Notes: generated by a model from the letters alone, not told the origin. Positions 1-10,011 are shown, numbered from the stretch's first letter. The stretch is 36,357 nucleotides of DNA from an uncultured Pelagibacteraceae bacterium (GCA_902556285.1 CACDWD010000005.1:1-36357); one strand, 5' to 3'. Program-made: numbers and translations.

Positions 1-1821
1 CGTTTATTTTCTCTTCAAATAAACGAAAATAAAAAATATCTTACTCTTTCAGACAAGAATAGAATTAGAGAATGGAAACTCCCGCCTACAAGAGGCAATA
101 TTGTTGATTATTTTGGAAATGTAATTGCAGGAAATTTGAAAGTTTATCAATTACATATAATTCCAGAGCAAGTTGAGAATTTTAATTATTTATTAGTAAG
201 ATTAAAAAATCTTTTAAATTTAAGTGATAAAAAAATTGCAAAGATTAATAAATTAAAATCAGAGCTGAAACCCTGGGATAGCATTATTGTTTCTGAAAAT
301 TTAAGCTGGAGTCAATTTGTAAAAATTAATAATTATTTATATGATTTGATAGGTGTTAAACCTGTGATGACAATCTCTAGAAACTATCCATTTAATGATG
401 TGTATACCCATGTTCTTGGATATGTGAGCCAACCAAATGAACAAGAAATTTTAGAAAATAAAACTATCCAAGAAAGATTTGTACCAGGAATGAAAATTGG
501 AAAACTTGGCTTAGAGAAAAGACTTGAAAATCATTTAATTGGAACAAATGCTATTCAAAGATATGAAGTTAATGCTTACGGTAAAAGAATTAATCAACTT
601 GAGCATCAAAAGGGTGAGCAAGGATCAAAGATACGTTTAACTTTAGATACAGAAATACAAAAAGCTTGTGGAGAATTGTTAAATGAAAAAGCAGGATCTA
701 TAAGTGTAATGGATATTTATACTGGAGATATAATAGCGATGTATTCTTCTCCATCCTATGATCCTAATTTATTTCTCTTTGGAATAAGTCAAGATGAATG
801 GCAATTAATTAGAAATAATCCATTAAAACCACTAATAAATAAAACTATTTCAGGTCTATACTCACCAGGTTCAACGATAAAACCAATTGTTGCTCTTTCA
901 GCTTTAGAAAACAAAGTAATTGATACAAAATTTAAAGTTAAATGCACAGGAAAAATGGAGTTATATGGACAAACATTTCACTGTTGGAAAGAAAAAGGAC
1001 ATGGTTGGGTAAGTTTGAAAAATGCAATGAAACAATCATGTGATACATATTTTTATGAGGTTGCTAGGTTATTAGGTGTTGATAGATTAAACATTACAGC
1101 AGAAAAGTTTGGTTTAGGTAAAAAAGTACTTGGGGATTATTTTGATACTGAAAAAAAAGGATTATTTCCTAATACAAAATGGAAAAAAAATAATCTTGGT
1201 AGAGGTTGGGTATTAGGGGAAACTTTAATAACAGGTATTGGTCAAGGCTTTACTCAAACAACTCCTTTACAACTTTGTTTGATGACTGCACAAATTGCAA
1301 ATGGAGGGTATGCAATAAAACCAAAAATAATTGTAGATAGTAATCCAATTTCTTATGAAGATGCAAAACAATCAATGGAAAGTGGGTTATTATTCGATGC
1401 TGACTCTGATGAATTGTTAGACAAAAAGTTATTTAGAGATAAAAAAAATATTAAGATTGTTCAAGAAGCAATGTTTGCTTCAACAAATGAGAGATTTGGA
1501 ACTTCATATAAATCAAGAATTGATGACCCTAAATATCAATTTGCAGGAAAAACTGGAACAGCTCAGGTCAAGAGAATTAGTAAAAGAGAAAGGGAATTGG
1601 ATTTAGAATTAGAGCAAATACCATACAAAGATAGAGATCATGCGTTATATGTTGCTTATGGTCCATATATAAATCCAAGATATGCATTAAGTATAATTAT
1701 AGAGCACGGTGGATCAGGAAGTAAGGCAGCAGCACCTATTGCAAAAAAACTATTTAAATTAATCATTGATAGACATGATTTGAGAAATAAACAATCAAAT
1801 TTTGAGAGGATTACTGTTTAA
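1..1821 (+). CDS. mrdA: Penicillin-binding protein 2 (peptidoglycan transpeptidase), 5'-truncated by window edge
   Basis: Frame is open from base 1 (RLFSLQINENKKYLTLSDKNRIREWKLPPTRGNIVDYFGN...), upstream of the listed ORF start at 136. Contains SPGSTIKP (SxxK), SCDTYFYE (SxN-like) and GKTGTAQ (KTG). Followed directly by RodA. Confidence 0.95.
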   Translation, partial: RLFSLQINENKKYLTLSDKNRIREWKLPPTRGNIVDYFGNVIAGNLKVYQLHIIPEQVENFNYLLVRLKNLLNLSDKKIAKINKLKSELKPWDSIIVSENLSWSQFVKINNYLYDLIGVKPVMTISRNYPFNDVYTHVLGYVSQPNEQEILENKTIQERFVPGMKIGKLGLEKRLENHLIGTNAIQRYEVNAYGKRINQLEHQKGEQGSKIRLTLDTEIQKACGELLNEKAGSISVMDIYTGDIIAMYSSPSYDPNLFLFGISQDEWQLIRNNPLKPLINKTISGLYSPGSTIKPIVALSALENKVIDTKFKVKCTGKMELYGQTFHCWKEKGHGWVSLKNAMKQSCDTYFYEVARLLGVDRLNITAEKFGLGKKVLGDYFDTEKKGLFPNTKWKKNNLGRGWVLGETLITGIGQGFTQTTPLQLCLMTAQIANGGYAIKPKIIVDSNPISYEDAKQSMESGLLFDADSDELLDKKLFRDKKNIKIVQEAMFASTNERFGTSYKSRIDDPKYQFAGKTGTAQVKRISKRERELDLELEQIPYKDRDHALYVAYGPYINPRYALSIIIEHGGSGSKAAAPIAKKLFKLIIDRHDLRNKQSNFERITV

Positions 1822-2946
1822 ATGTTTCAACACGATAGATTGAATAATGAGATTACATTATTTCAAAAAATAAAAAACCTAGACTATATATTGTTGATTT
1901 CTATTATCCTTCTTTCTGTATTAAGTGTTTTTGTTATGTATTCTACAGACGGAGGTGAAATACTTTTTCATACTAAAAACCATTTTGTAAAACTTGCGGT
2001 TTTTTTTCCTTTAATGATTTTTGTGGCTTTCATGAACATAAAATTATGGCATAATTTTTCATACTTAATTTACTTTATTGTAATACTTTTATTAATTTAT
2101 GTTTCATTTTTTGGAATTAAGTCGTCTGGCTCTCAAAGATGGATGGATCTTTATTTATTTGTTCTACAGCCCTCAGAGCTTATGAAAGTAGCAATTATAA
2201 TGTGTCTTGCGAAATATTATCACAGATTAAAAATAGAAAATGTTAATTCATTTACTAGTATAACAATAGTTTTGTCGATTATATTAATTCCTATTATTTT
2301 TGTAATTTCCCAACCCGATCTTGGTACCTCGATATTAATTGCTTTAAGTGGATTAATTATTTTGTGGTTAGGAGGAGTAAAAATAAAGTACTTTATATAC
2401 TCATTTATTACTTTTTTGATTTCGTTACCTTTTATAATTTCATTTCTTAAACCATACCAGAAACTGAGAATATTAACTTTTTTAGACCCAGATAGAGATC
2501 CCTTAGGTGCTGGATATCAAATTATACAATCTAAAATAGCTATAGGTTCAGGTGGCCTTGATGGGAAAGGTTTTTTAAAAGGTACTCAAAGTTATTTGGA
2601 TTTTTTACCTGAAAAACATACAGATTTTATATTTACTTTATTTTCAGAGGAGTTTGGTTTTATAGGTTCTGTTGGTCTTTTAATATTATACTCAATAATA
2701 ATTTTTAGAATTTTACGAATAGGATCTATTTCAAGAAGTAACTTTGCTAGGTTTTTTTGTTTTGGTTATGCGTTTGCAATATTTATTTATATTGTTGTAA
2801 ATTTATCTATGGTTCTAGGTTTACTACCTATAGTTGGTTCTCCGTTACCAATAATGTCCTATGGAGGTTCTTCAATGTTGGCTACAATGATTGGCTTTGG
2901 CATAGTTTTGAGTGCTAAAATCAATCATAAACAAATGATTGCATAA
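1822..2946 (+). CDS. mrdB: Rod shape-determining protein RodA (SEDS family)
   Basis: Polytopic membrane protein with SEDS motifs (SGSQRWMDL, QPSELMKVAI, QPDLGTSIL, LPIVGSPLPIMSYGGSSML); abuts PBP2. Confidence 0.95.
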   Translation: MFQHDRLNNEITLFQKIKNLDYILLISIILLSVLSVFVMYSTDGGEILFHTKNHFVKLAVFFPLMIFVAFMNIKLWHNFSYLIYFIVILLLIYVSFFGIKSSGSQRWMDLYLFVLQPSELMKVAIIMCLAKYYHRLKIENVNSFTSITIVLSIILIPIIFVISQPDLGTSILIALSGLIILWLGGVKIKYFIYSFITFLISLPFIISFLKPYQKLRILTFLDPDRDPLGAGYQIIQSKIAIGSGGLDGKGFLKGTQSYLDFLPEKHTDFIFTLFSEEFGFIGSVGLLILYSIIIFRILRIGSISRSNFARFFCFGYAFAIFIYIVVNLSMVLGLLPIVGSPLPIMSYGGSSMLATMIGFGIVLSAKINHKQMIA

Positions 2947-3010
2947 TAAAATTTAAATTTGCATAATTTGTCACTCTGATAAATTAATTTTTAACTTGTA
3001 TAACAACTTC

Positions 3011-4252
3011 ATGAATAAAAATCTTAAAGTAGGAATAGTCGGAGCAGGAATTCAAGGTGTATCTAATGCTTTGTTTCTTCAAAAAAAAGGTTTCAATGTA
3101 ACTATCTTTGACAGAGATAATCCAGGTAGCCAAGCCGCTTCTTATGGTAATGCAGGTCACTTTTCACCTTATGCATCTCTTTCTTTAAACAGAACTGATG
3201 TTCTAGCAGATGTGCCTGCAATGTTGCTAAGTTCTTCAGGCCCACTCGCTTTAAAATGGAATTATGTTCCTAAAATGATTCCATGGTTTTTAAAATTTAT
3301 AATGAATACTACTAAAACAAAAATGATGCATACTGCTAAAAATATGCACCAAATTTTAGATCTAGCTTTACCTGCATATGATGAATTATTTGAAGAGATA
3401 GACTTAGAAGGTTTGGTTGAAAACAAAGGAATTCTTTATATATGGAATGATAAAGATTTAAAAAGTAGAGAATTAGAAATTAAAGTTAGAGATGAATTAG
3501 GTGTTGAACAACAATTGGTCACTAAAGCCGAAATACATGATCTTGAACCACATATTAAACCATTTTATCATGCAGGTGTTTATTATCCTTATGCAAGACA
3601 TGCAAGAAATCCGAAAAGAATTCTTTTAAAACTATTTGATTTATTTCTGCAAAAAGGAGGAAAATTTAACAAAGTAAATATTAAAGATATTAGTTATGAT
3701 GAAGAAAAACCAGTTTTTAAAACTGAAACTCAAAGTTACGTTTTTGATAAAGCAGTTATAGCTTGTGGAGCTTTTTCAAAAAAATTAACAGATAATCTTG
3801 GTGAAAGAATTCCTTTAGATACTGAGCGTGGTTATCATGTTCATTTTAAAAATTGTGATCATTTATTAAGTAGACCTGTAATATTTTCCAACCGTGGATT
3901 TGGAATTACACCGATGGAACAGGGTTTAAGAGTTGTTGGAACTGTAGAATTTGGTGGTTTAGATAACCCATTATCTAAATCAAGAGTTAAAAATTTGATA
4001 AATAATGCAAAATATATGCTTGGTGATTTGCCTGAGCATGAGGATGAGTGGCTAGGATTTAGACCAACTTTACCAGATTTTTTACCTGTTATGGGGCCAT
4101 CAAAAAATTACAAAAATATTTATTATTGTTTTGGACATCATCATTTAGGATGGACTTTAGGTCCAATTTCTGGAAAGATTGTTTCAGGGATGATAGCGAA
4201 AGAAAATACAAATTTAAATTTAAAACCTTATAGTTCGCTTAGATTTAGTTAA
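3011..4252 (+). CDS. FAD-dependent D-amino-acid dehydrogenase-like oxidoreductase (DadA family)
   Basis: N-terminal GAGIQGVSNALFLQKKGFNVTIFDRD Rossmann motif; DadA-type NAGHFSPYAS and C-terminal GHHHLGWTLGPISGKIVS. ATG at 3011 preferred over TTG at 2996. Confidence 0.8.
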   Translation: MNKNLKVGIVGAGIQGVSNALFLQKKGFNVTIFDRDNPGSQAASYGNAGHFSPYASLSLNRTDVLADVPAMLLSSSGPLALKWNYVPKMIPWFLKFIMNTTKTKMMHTAKNMHQILDLALPAYDELFEEIDLEGLVENKGILYIWNDKDLKSRELEIKVRDELGVEQQLVTKAEIHDLEPHIKPFYHAGVYYPYARHARNPKRILLKLFDLFLQKGGKFNKVNIKDISYDEEKPVFKTETQSYVFDKAVIACGAFSKKLTDNLGERIPLDTERGYHVHFKNCDHLLSRPVIFSNRGFGITPMEQGLRVVGTVEFGGLDNPLSKSRVKNLINNAKYMLGDLPEHEDEWLGFRPTLPDFLPVMGPSKNYKNIYYCFGHHHLGWTLGPISGKIVSGMIAKENTNLNLKPYSSLRFS

Positions 4253-5155
4253 GTGACTAAAGATAATAATTTTTTAGCTTATTTATATCTATTTTTAACA
4301 GTAACTTTCTGGGCAGGAAATTTTGTAGTAGGTAAACTTGCAAGTTTTTATGAAGTTCCTCCTTTTTCACTAAATTTTTACCGATGGCTTTTTGCTTGGT
4401 TAATTTTAGCACCTTTTACAATTCCCGAAATATTAGAGAAAAGAAACTACATAATTAAAAACTATAAACTTTTTATTGTTTTGGGAGTTACTAGTATTAC
4501 AGTATTTAATTCAATTGTTTATTATTCATTAAATTTTACTCAGGTGATAAGTGGAGTTTTAATGATTTCAACGATACCTGTGATGATCATGTTGTTTTCT
4601 TCAATTTTAAAAATTGAAAAGACAAATATTTTTCAAATTATAGGGGTAGTGTTCTCTTTTGTAGGTGTAATTATGATTATAACAAAAGCAAATATAGAGA
4701 TATTAAAAAATTTAGATTTTAACAAAGGGGACATAACCATGGTTATAGCAATGTTCTCATGGGCTTTATATTCTACATTGTTAAAAGGAAAAAAATATGA
4801 ATTAACTCAAATATCATTACTTCAAGTAGTAATTACTTTTGGATTACTCTTTTTGATACCAATTTATTTTATTGAATATCAAATTGGATTTAGAATTAAT
4901 TTAGAATTACCATTTATTTTAATTCTATCTTATGTAGTTTTATTTCCAGGTTTGGCATCTTTTATTTTATGGATAAAAGGAATATCTATGATTGGTGCTA
5001 ATCGATCAGGTGTTTTTTTACACCTAATGCCAATATTAAGCGCAATAATGGCGATGATTTTTTTTAATGAAAAATTTATGTTTTATCATATTTTAGGCGC
5101 TTGTTTTATTATTACAGGAATATTGTTATCAAATAAGAAAGTTAAAAATGCTTAA
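4253..5155 (+). CDS. EamA/DMT-superfamily permease
   Basis: About 10 hydrophobic segments; WAGNFVVGKLA and NRSGVFLHLMPILSAIMAMIFFNEK are typical of EamA repeats. Confidence 0.85.
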   Translation: MTKDNNFLAYLYLFLTVTFWAGNFVVGKLASFYEVPPFSLNFYRWLFAWLILAPFTIPEILEKRNYIIKNYKLFIVLGVTSITVFNSIVYYSLNFTQVISGVLMISTIPVMIMLFSSILKIEKTNIFQIIGVVFSFVGVIMIITKANIEILKNLDFNKGDITMVIAMFSWALYSTLLKGKKYELTQISLLQVVITFGLLFLIPIYFIEYQIGFRINLELPFILILSYVVLFPGLASFILWIKGISMIGANRSGVFLHLMPILSAIMAMIFFNEKFMFYHILGACFIITGILLSNKKVKNA

Positions 5156-6098
5156 AGTCGCTATATTAGATGATTATCAAAATGTTGCTCAACAATTTGT
5201 AGATTTAGAAAAACTATCTGGAAAATATGAATTTAAGATTTTTAGCGAACCTTTTTTAGATGAAGCAGATGCAATTGATCAGTTAGCTGATTTTGAAGCT
5301 TTGTTAATAATGAGAGAAAGAACTCCAATCACAAAAAATTTAATTGATAATTTAAATGATTTAAAATTTGTAATCACAAGTGGATTACGTAATAGATCTA
5401 TAGATTTAGAGGTTGCTAAGAAAAGAAAAATTATAGTTTGTGGAACAGATATAAATATTAACCCAACGCCTGAATTAACTTGGGCACTAATTCTTGGCTT
5501 AGCAAGAAACTTTAAAGAAGAGTTCGATAATATGTATCAAGGATATTGGCAAACTACTATTGGTGTAGAACTAAAAGGAAAAATTTTAGGTTTAATTGGA
5601 TTAGGCAGGGTAGGTAGTGAAGTCGCTAAAATCGGAAAAGCTTTTGGTATGCAAGTAATGGCTTGGAGTGAAAATCTAAACTTAGATAAGTGTAAAGAAT
5701 TAGACGTACTACCTTGCAGTAAAGAAGATTTAATTACAAATTCTGATGTTCTTTCGATTCATGTTCAAGGAGGTGAAAGATACAAAGACTGCATTACTTT
5801 AAAAGAATTAGATAAAATGAAAAAAACAGCTTTTTTGATAAACACATCTCGTGGACCTATTGTAAATGAGGATGATTTAATTATTGCTTTATCAACTAAT
5901 GTAATTGCTGGTGCAGGAATTGATGTGTATGAAAAAGAACCTTTACCTGAAAATAATAAGCTTAGATTTTTACCAAATGCATTGCTTACTCCACACATTG
6001 GTTATGTTACAGCTGAAAATTATAGTATTTTTTATAATCAAATGATTGAAGGATTAGAGGCTTGTGTAAATGGAAAGCCTATCAGAGTTCTAGAATAA
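5148..6098 (+). CDS. D-2-hydroxyacid dehydrogenase (phosphoglycerate dehydrogenase-like)
   Basis: GLIGLGRVGSEVAKIGKAFGM NAD-binding motif; NTSRGPIVNEDDL; DVYEKEPLP; LLTPHIGYVT. Confidence 0.9.
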   Translation: MLKVAILDDYQNVAQQFVDLEKLSGKYEFKIFSEPFLDEADAIDQLADFEALLIMRERTPITKNLIDNLNDLKFVITSGLRNRSIDLEVAKKRKIIVCGTDININPTPELTWALILGLARNFKEEFDNMYQGYWQTTIGVELKGKILGLIGLGRVGSEVAKIGKAFGMQVMAWSENLNLDKCKELDVLPCSKEDLITNSDVLSIHVQGGERYKDCITLKELDKMKKTAFLINTSRGPIVNEDDLIIALSTNVIAGAGIDVYEKEPLPENNKLRFLPNALLTPHIGYVTAENYSIFYNQMIEGLEACVNGKPIRVLE

Positions 6099-6100
6099 AA

Positions 6101-7000
6101 ATGGAGCTACCTGTTGTTAATCATGAGGATTATTTTGCTAAAATTGGTGATGATCATAAATTTCCTATTAATAAATTTGGTGAATTGGCAAACTACTTAA
6201 TTCAAAATAAAATAGTAAAAAAATTTCATAAACCTTCAGCTTGTTCATTTGAAACATTAAGTTATGCACATTCAAAAAATTATATTTTAGATATTCAAAA
6301 TAAAACTTTAAGTAAAGAGGGGGTAAAAAAAATTGGATTTCCTCTTGTAGATAGTGTTGTGAAAAGATCTTTAGTTGCTACAGGTGGAACTGTGCTGGCA
6401 TCTAAACTTGCAATAAATTATGGCATCTCATGTAATACTGCAGGTGGCAGTCACCACGCTAGATATGATGGAGGGGCAGGTTATTGTGTATTTAATGATG
6501 TTGCAGTTGCATCGCATTATTTACTTAATAGAGGTTTAGCTAATAAAATCTTAATCGTTGATTTAGATGTTCATCAAGGAAATGGAAATTCAGAAATTTT
6601 TAAAGATAATAGAAGTGTTTTTACGTTCAGTATGCACTCAAAAACCAATTACCCAGCAAAAAAATCAAATAGCAATTTAGATGTAGAACTTGAGGATAAT
6701 TTAGAGGATGATGCTTATATAAAGACCCTCAAGCATTATTTAAAAGAGCTCAATCAAGAAAATTTTGATTTTGTTTTTTATATTGCTGGCGTAGATATTC
6801 ATTTTAATGACCGATTGGGAAAATTAAAAATCTCTGACGAGGGCATTAAATTAAGAGATGAGCTTGTGGTAGAAAACTTTTTTTCAAGACAAATACCATT
6901 TTGTGGCGTTTTGGGTGGTGGTTACAACAAGGATTTCAATAAACTTGTTGAATTACATTCAATGTTACACCAGTCTTGTGCTAAATATATAAGTTCATGA
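6101..7000 (+). CDS. Histone deacetylase-like / acetylpolyamine amidohydrolase superfamily deacetylase
   Basis: GGSHHARYDGGAGYCVFNDVAVA, VDLDVHQGNG, AGVDIHFNDRLG and GVLGGGY are HDAC-superfamily metal and catalytic motifs. ATG at 6101 preferred over TTG at 6062. Confidence 0.9.
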   Translation: MELPVVNHEDYFAKIGDDHKFPINKFGELANYLIQNKIVKKFHKPSACSFETLSYAHSKNYILDIQNKTLSKEGVKKIGFPLVDSVVKRSLVATGGTVLASKLAINYGISCNTAGGSHHARYDGGAGYCVFNDVAVASHYLLNRGLANKILIVDLDVHQGNGNSEIFKDNRSVFTFSMHSKTNYPAKKSNSNLDVELEDNLEDDAYIKTLKHYLKELNQENFDFVFYIAGVDIHFNDRLGKLKISDEGIKLRDELVVENFFSRQIPFCGVLGGGYNKDFNKLVELHSMLHQSCAKYISS

Positions 7001-7371
7001 CAAAAAAAATAAATCCAAATTTAACTGCAGAGCAAAAACTAATCTTATTTGAAGAAGGAACAGAGCTTGCTGGTTCGAGTGAACTCAATCATGAAAAAAG
7101 AGAAGGAAGTTTTCATTGTGCAAATTGTGGAGAAAAATTATTTGACTCAAAAACAAAATATGAAAGTGGATCGGGTTGGCCCTCTTTTTATGATTCTCTA
7201 CCTGATGTGTTTGAAACAAAAACAGATCATCATTTAGGTTATGCAAGGACTGAATATCATTGTAAAAAATGTGGAGGACATCATGGACATATATTTGATG
7301 ATGGACCAAAACCAACTGGAAAAAGGTTTTGTAATAATGGGGTTTGTTTAATTTTCAAACCAAAAGATTAG
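6997..7371 (+). CDS. msrB: Peptide-methionine (R)-S-oxide reductase MsrB
   Basis: CxxC pairs (CANCG, CKKCGGH), YESGSGWPSFYD, GKRFCNNGVCL. 4-bp overlap with upstream gene. Confidence 0.95.
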   Translation: MTKKINPNLTAEQKLILFEEGTELAGSSELNHEKREGSFHCANCGEKLFDSKTKYESGSGWPSFYDSLPDVFETKTDHHLGYARTEYHCKKCGGHHGHIFDDGPKPTGKRFCNNGVCLIFKPKD

Positions 7372-7382
7372 GTTATATTGAA

Positions 7383-7640
7383 TTAATTATTTAAAAGATC
7401 TTGAAGTTTATTTTCTTTTTCTAAAGCTCTAACTTCATCGTAACCACCAATATGTTGGTCATCAAAAAAAATTTGTGGAATAGTTCTTTTTCCATTAGCT
7501 TTTTTAATCATTTCATCCATTGCTCCATCAACTTTTGAAATATCAATTTCATTATAAGGCGCATTATTTCTAGTCAACAACCTTTTTGCTGCCTCACAAT
7601 AATTACATAGTGGGCCTGTATACATCGTAATTTTTTTCAT
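7383..7640 (-). CDS. grxC: Glutaredoxin
   Basis: CNYC active site, RTIPQIFFDDQHIGGYDEVRALE. Confidence 0.93.
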   Translation of the reverse strand: MKKITMYTGPLCNYCEAAKRLLTRNNAPYNEIDISKVDGAMDEMIKKANGKRTIPQIFFDDQHIGGYDEVRALEKENKLQDLLNN

Positions 7641-7643
7641 GTG

Positions 7644-7940
7644 CTATAGATAGTCACCTTTTTTAATTTTACTAGTTATTTCTTTTCTTGAGTACTCAAA
7701 CTTTTTTCGATGTTTTATACTTTTTTGGTTTACTCTTTTTCTCCATAATCTGAACGATGATGGTTTTAGAGATCTTCTCATAATTTTAATTACATCCGAT
7801 TCCTTCCTTCCAGTTTTTTTTTCAATTTCCTCAAAAGTAATTCTATCTGCCCAGGCTGCCCAAATGATCCAATCGGGATCGTCCATTTTGGGCTCTGGAT
7901 TTTTGACTTTAGTAACTGGCCTGTGACCTTTTTTTTTCAT
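7644..7940 (-). CDS. TIGR03643/DUF2805-type small conserved protein
   Basis: DPDWIIWAAWADRITFEEIEKKTGRKESDVIKIMRRSLKPSSFRLWRKRV matches the recalled family pattern. Confidence 0.75.
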   Translation of the reverse strand: MKKKGHRPVTKVKNPEPKMDDPDWIIWAAWADRITFEEIEKKTGRKESDVIKIMRRSLKPSSFRLWRKRVNQKSIKHRKKFEYSRKEITSKIKKGDYL

Positions 7941-8002
7941 AAATCCTTTATATTTGAAAAAAAAATTTAATGCATTTTTTTTAGCCTCTGATATTATGTA
8001 TC

Positions 8003-8057
8003 AGATAGTCCTTCTTAGCCATCTTTAGCTCCCGGTTTTTAAGGACTATCTTTTTTT
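8003..8057 (+). promoter_or_regulatory. Leader hairpin plus T-tract immediately upstream of the LysE-family start codon (terminator-like or RNA regulator)
   Basis: Perfect 11-bp inverted repeat AGATAGTCCTT (8003-8013) / AAGGACTATCT (8041-8051), T-run 8051-8057, then ATG at 8058. An overlapping alternative stem TCTGATA-TTATG-TATCAGA spans 7987-8005. Confidence 0.6.
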
Positions 8058-8672
8058 ATGCTCCCCCTAGATTTTATACTTTATCTGCAGATAATTATTT
8101 TTTTATTTATTACACCTGGAACTCCCAGAATTGTAATTATCTCATATTCAATGAATTACGGTGTCGGAAAATGTGTATGGTCTGCTTTAGGTGATGTAAC
8201 TGCAAATTTGATTCAGGCAACTTTAGTTATTTTTGTGATTGGATCTTTTTTTTCAGAGAACTCGATGATACTTAATGCGTTTAAATGGATTGGAATAATT
8301 TATTTATTATATTTAGCTTACGATATTTATAAATCTCGACCAAAAAACATTTCAAATGAAGGAAATATAGAAAAAAGCAACTTATCTTTTTTTAGAGACG
8401 GTTTTTTAGTTGCTGGTACAAGTCCTAAGGCTTGGATGTTTTTTCCTTTTATATTTCCCCAATTTATTGACTTTAATTCAAATTTATTGGCACAATTTGT
8501 AATTTTAATTGCAACTTACATTGTTTTAGACTTTTTTTCTTTGATTGGTTACGCAATGCTTGCACAGAAATTAATTAAGTGGATCACTGCAAACCCAAAA
8601 ACAATTAATACAATTTCTGCGAGTGTTTTAGTAATTATTGCTGGAATAATTGTTATAACTCAACAATATTAA
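8058..8672 (+). CDS. LysE/RhtB-family amino-acid exporter
   Basis: MLPLDFILYLQIIIFLFITPGTPR... resembles the LysE/RhtB N-terminus (TPGP region); DGFLVAGTSPKAWMFF; hydrophobic throughout. Confidence 0.85.
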   Translation: MLPLDFILYLQIIIFLFITPGTPRIVIISYSMNYGVGKCVWSALGDVTANLIQATLVIFVIGSFFSENSMILNAFKWIGIIYLLYLAYDIYKSRPKNISNEGNIEKSNLSFFRDGFLVAGTSPKAWMFFPFIFPQFIDFNSNLLAQFVILIATYIVLDFFSLIGYAMLAQKLIKWITANPKTINTISASVLVIIAGIIVITQQY

Positions 8673-8759
8673 ATCATTTTTGGTCTTTATTGCCACTTGC
8701 ATAAAATAAAATTTCTTTATTTAATCATTACATAATTAATTAATTAAAGAGGAAATAAA

Positions 8760-9998
8760 ATGAGATTAAATAAAATAATTTTAAGTTTTGTTTCTGCATT
8801 AGTAATTTTATTTTCAACTTCTGTTGCATCTTTCGCAAAAGTAGTTGGTGACAAAATTATTTTAGGTGCTGCGATTTCCTTAACTGGTAAATACTCATCT
8901 AATGGTGTTCATACTCAAAATGGTTACAACATGGCCGTTGATAGAATTAACAGCATGGGTGGTGTTAAAGTTGGTGGAAAGACTTATAAGTTTGATATTA
9001 TTTATTACGATGATGAATCAAACCCTAAGAGAGCTGCACAGCTTGCAGAAAGATTAATTTCACAAGATGGTGTTGAGTTTATGCTTGGCCCTTACAGTTC
9101 TGGTTTAACTAAAGCGATTGCACCAGTGACAGAAAAATATGGTGTTCCAATGGTTGAAGCAAATGGTGCATCTAGATCTTTGTTTACTAAAGGTTACAAA
9201 TATCTATTTGCTGTATTAGCTCCAGCTAACTTATATCTAGATGTTGCTATCGAAACTGCAGTTGAGTTAAATGGTGGAAAACCAGTTACAATTGCTCAGG
9301 CATTTGAACAAGATGCTTTTTCACAGGATGTTAGATTAGGTATTTTAGATGCTGCAGAAAGAACTGGTTCTAAAATCATAATCGACGATAAATTACCTAA
9401 AGAGCTAAATGATATGGCTGCTACTTTGGTTAAAGTAAAACAAATGAAACCAGATGTGCTTGTTGTATCAGGTCATACAAAAGGTGCATTAACTGCAATC
9501 AGACAAATTGCTGAAATGAAAGTTGATGTTCCAATGCTAGCTATGACACACTGTGATGCAGCTAAGCTATCTAAACAGCATGGTAAAAACTCACAGTACG
9601 CTCTTTGCGCTTCTCAATGGCACAAGTCACTAACTTATAAAGATGATTTCTTTAAAGATGGTATGACTTATGCTGCAGACTTTGAGAAAGAGTTTGGATA
9701 TGATCCACCTTACCAATCTGCTGAATCTTCAGCTGCTTTATTGGTATTCAAAGATGCATTTGAAAGAGCAAATTCTTTCGATCAAAAGAAAGTAAGAGAT
9801 GCTCTTGCAGCTACGAATATGCAAACATTCTATGGAAATATTAAATTCGCACCTGGTGGTCAGAACGTTGACAAACCAATGGTACTTTTCCAAGTAATGT
9901 GTGATGCTTCAGGAAGTTGTGAAAACAAAGTTGTTGCTCCATTAAAATGGGCATCAGCTAAGTTGATACATCCAATTCCTAAGTGGTCAGAAAGATAA
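8760..9998 (+). CDS. Branched-chain amino acid/amide-type ABC transporter periplasmic substrate-binding protein
   Basis: Signal peptide (IILSFVSALVILFSTSVASFA); GAAISLTGKYSSNGVHTQNGYNMAVDRIN and GPYSSGLTKAIAPVTEKYGVP typical of LivJ-type SBPs; starts a liv operon. Confidence 0.92.
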   Translation: MRLNKIILSFVSALVILFSTSVASFAKVVGDKIILGAAISLTGKYSSNGVHTQNGYNMAVDRINSMGGVKVGGKTYKFDIIYYDDESNPKRAAQLAERLISQDGVEFMLGPYSSGLTKAIAPVTEKYGVPMVEANGASRSLFTKGYKYLFAVLAPANLYLDVAIETAVELNGGKPVTIAQAFEQDAFSQDVRLGILDAAERTGSKIIIDDKLPKELNDMAATLVKVKQMKPDVLVVSGHTKGALTAIRQIAEMKVDVPMLAMTHCDAAKLSKQHGKNSQYALCASQWHKSLTYKDDFFKDGMTYAADFEKEFGYDPPYQSAESSAALLVFKDAFERANSFDQKKVRDALAATNMQTFYGNIKFAPGGQNVDKPMVLFQVMCDASGSCENKVVAPLKWASAKLIHPIPKWSER

Positions 9999-10011
9999 AA
10001 TAAAATATTAA

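Noticed and set aside
3011-4252. DadA-like flavoenzyme considered as the missing L-2-hydroxyglutarate oxidase (LhgO) partner of GlaH
   Set aside because: N- and C-terminal motifs fit DadA-type dehydrogenases better and the gene is more than 10 kb away in a different transcription unit.
5765-5998. 77-aa - strand ORF inside the D-2-hydroxyacid dehydrogenase gene
   Set aside because: Antisense to conserved catalytic motifs; shadow ORF.
7049-7315. Two ORFs (+ 7049-7237 and - 7085-7315) overlapping msrB
   Set aside because: Alternative frames of a conserved MsrB; no independent support.
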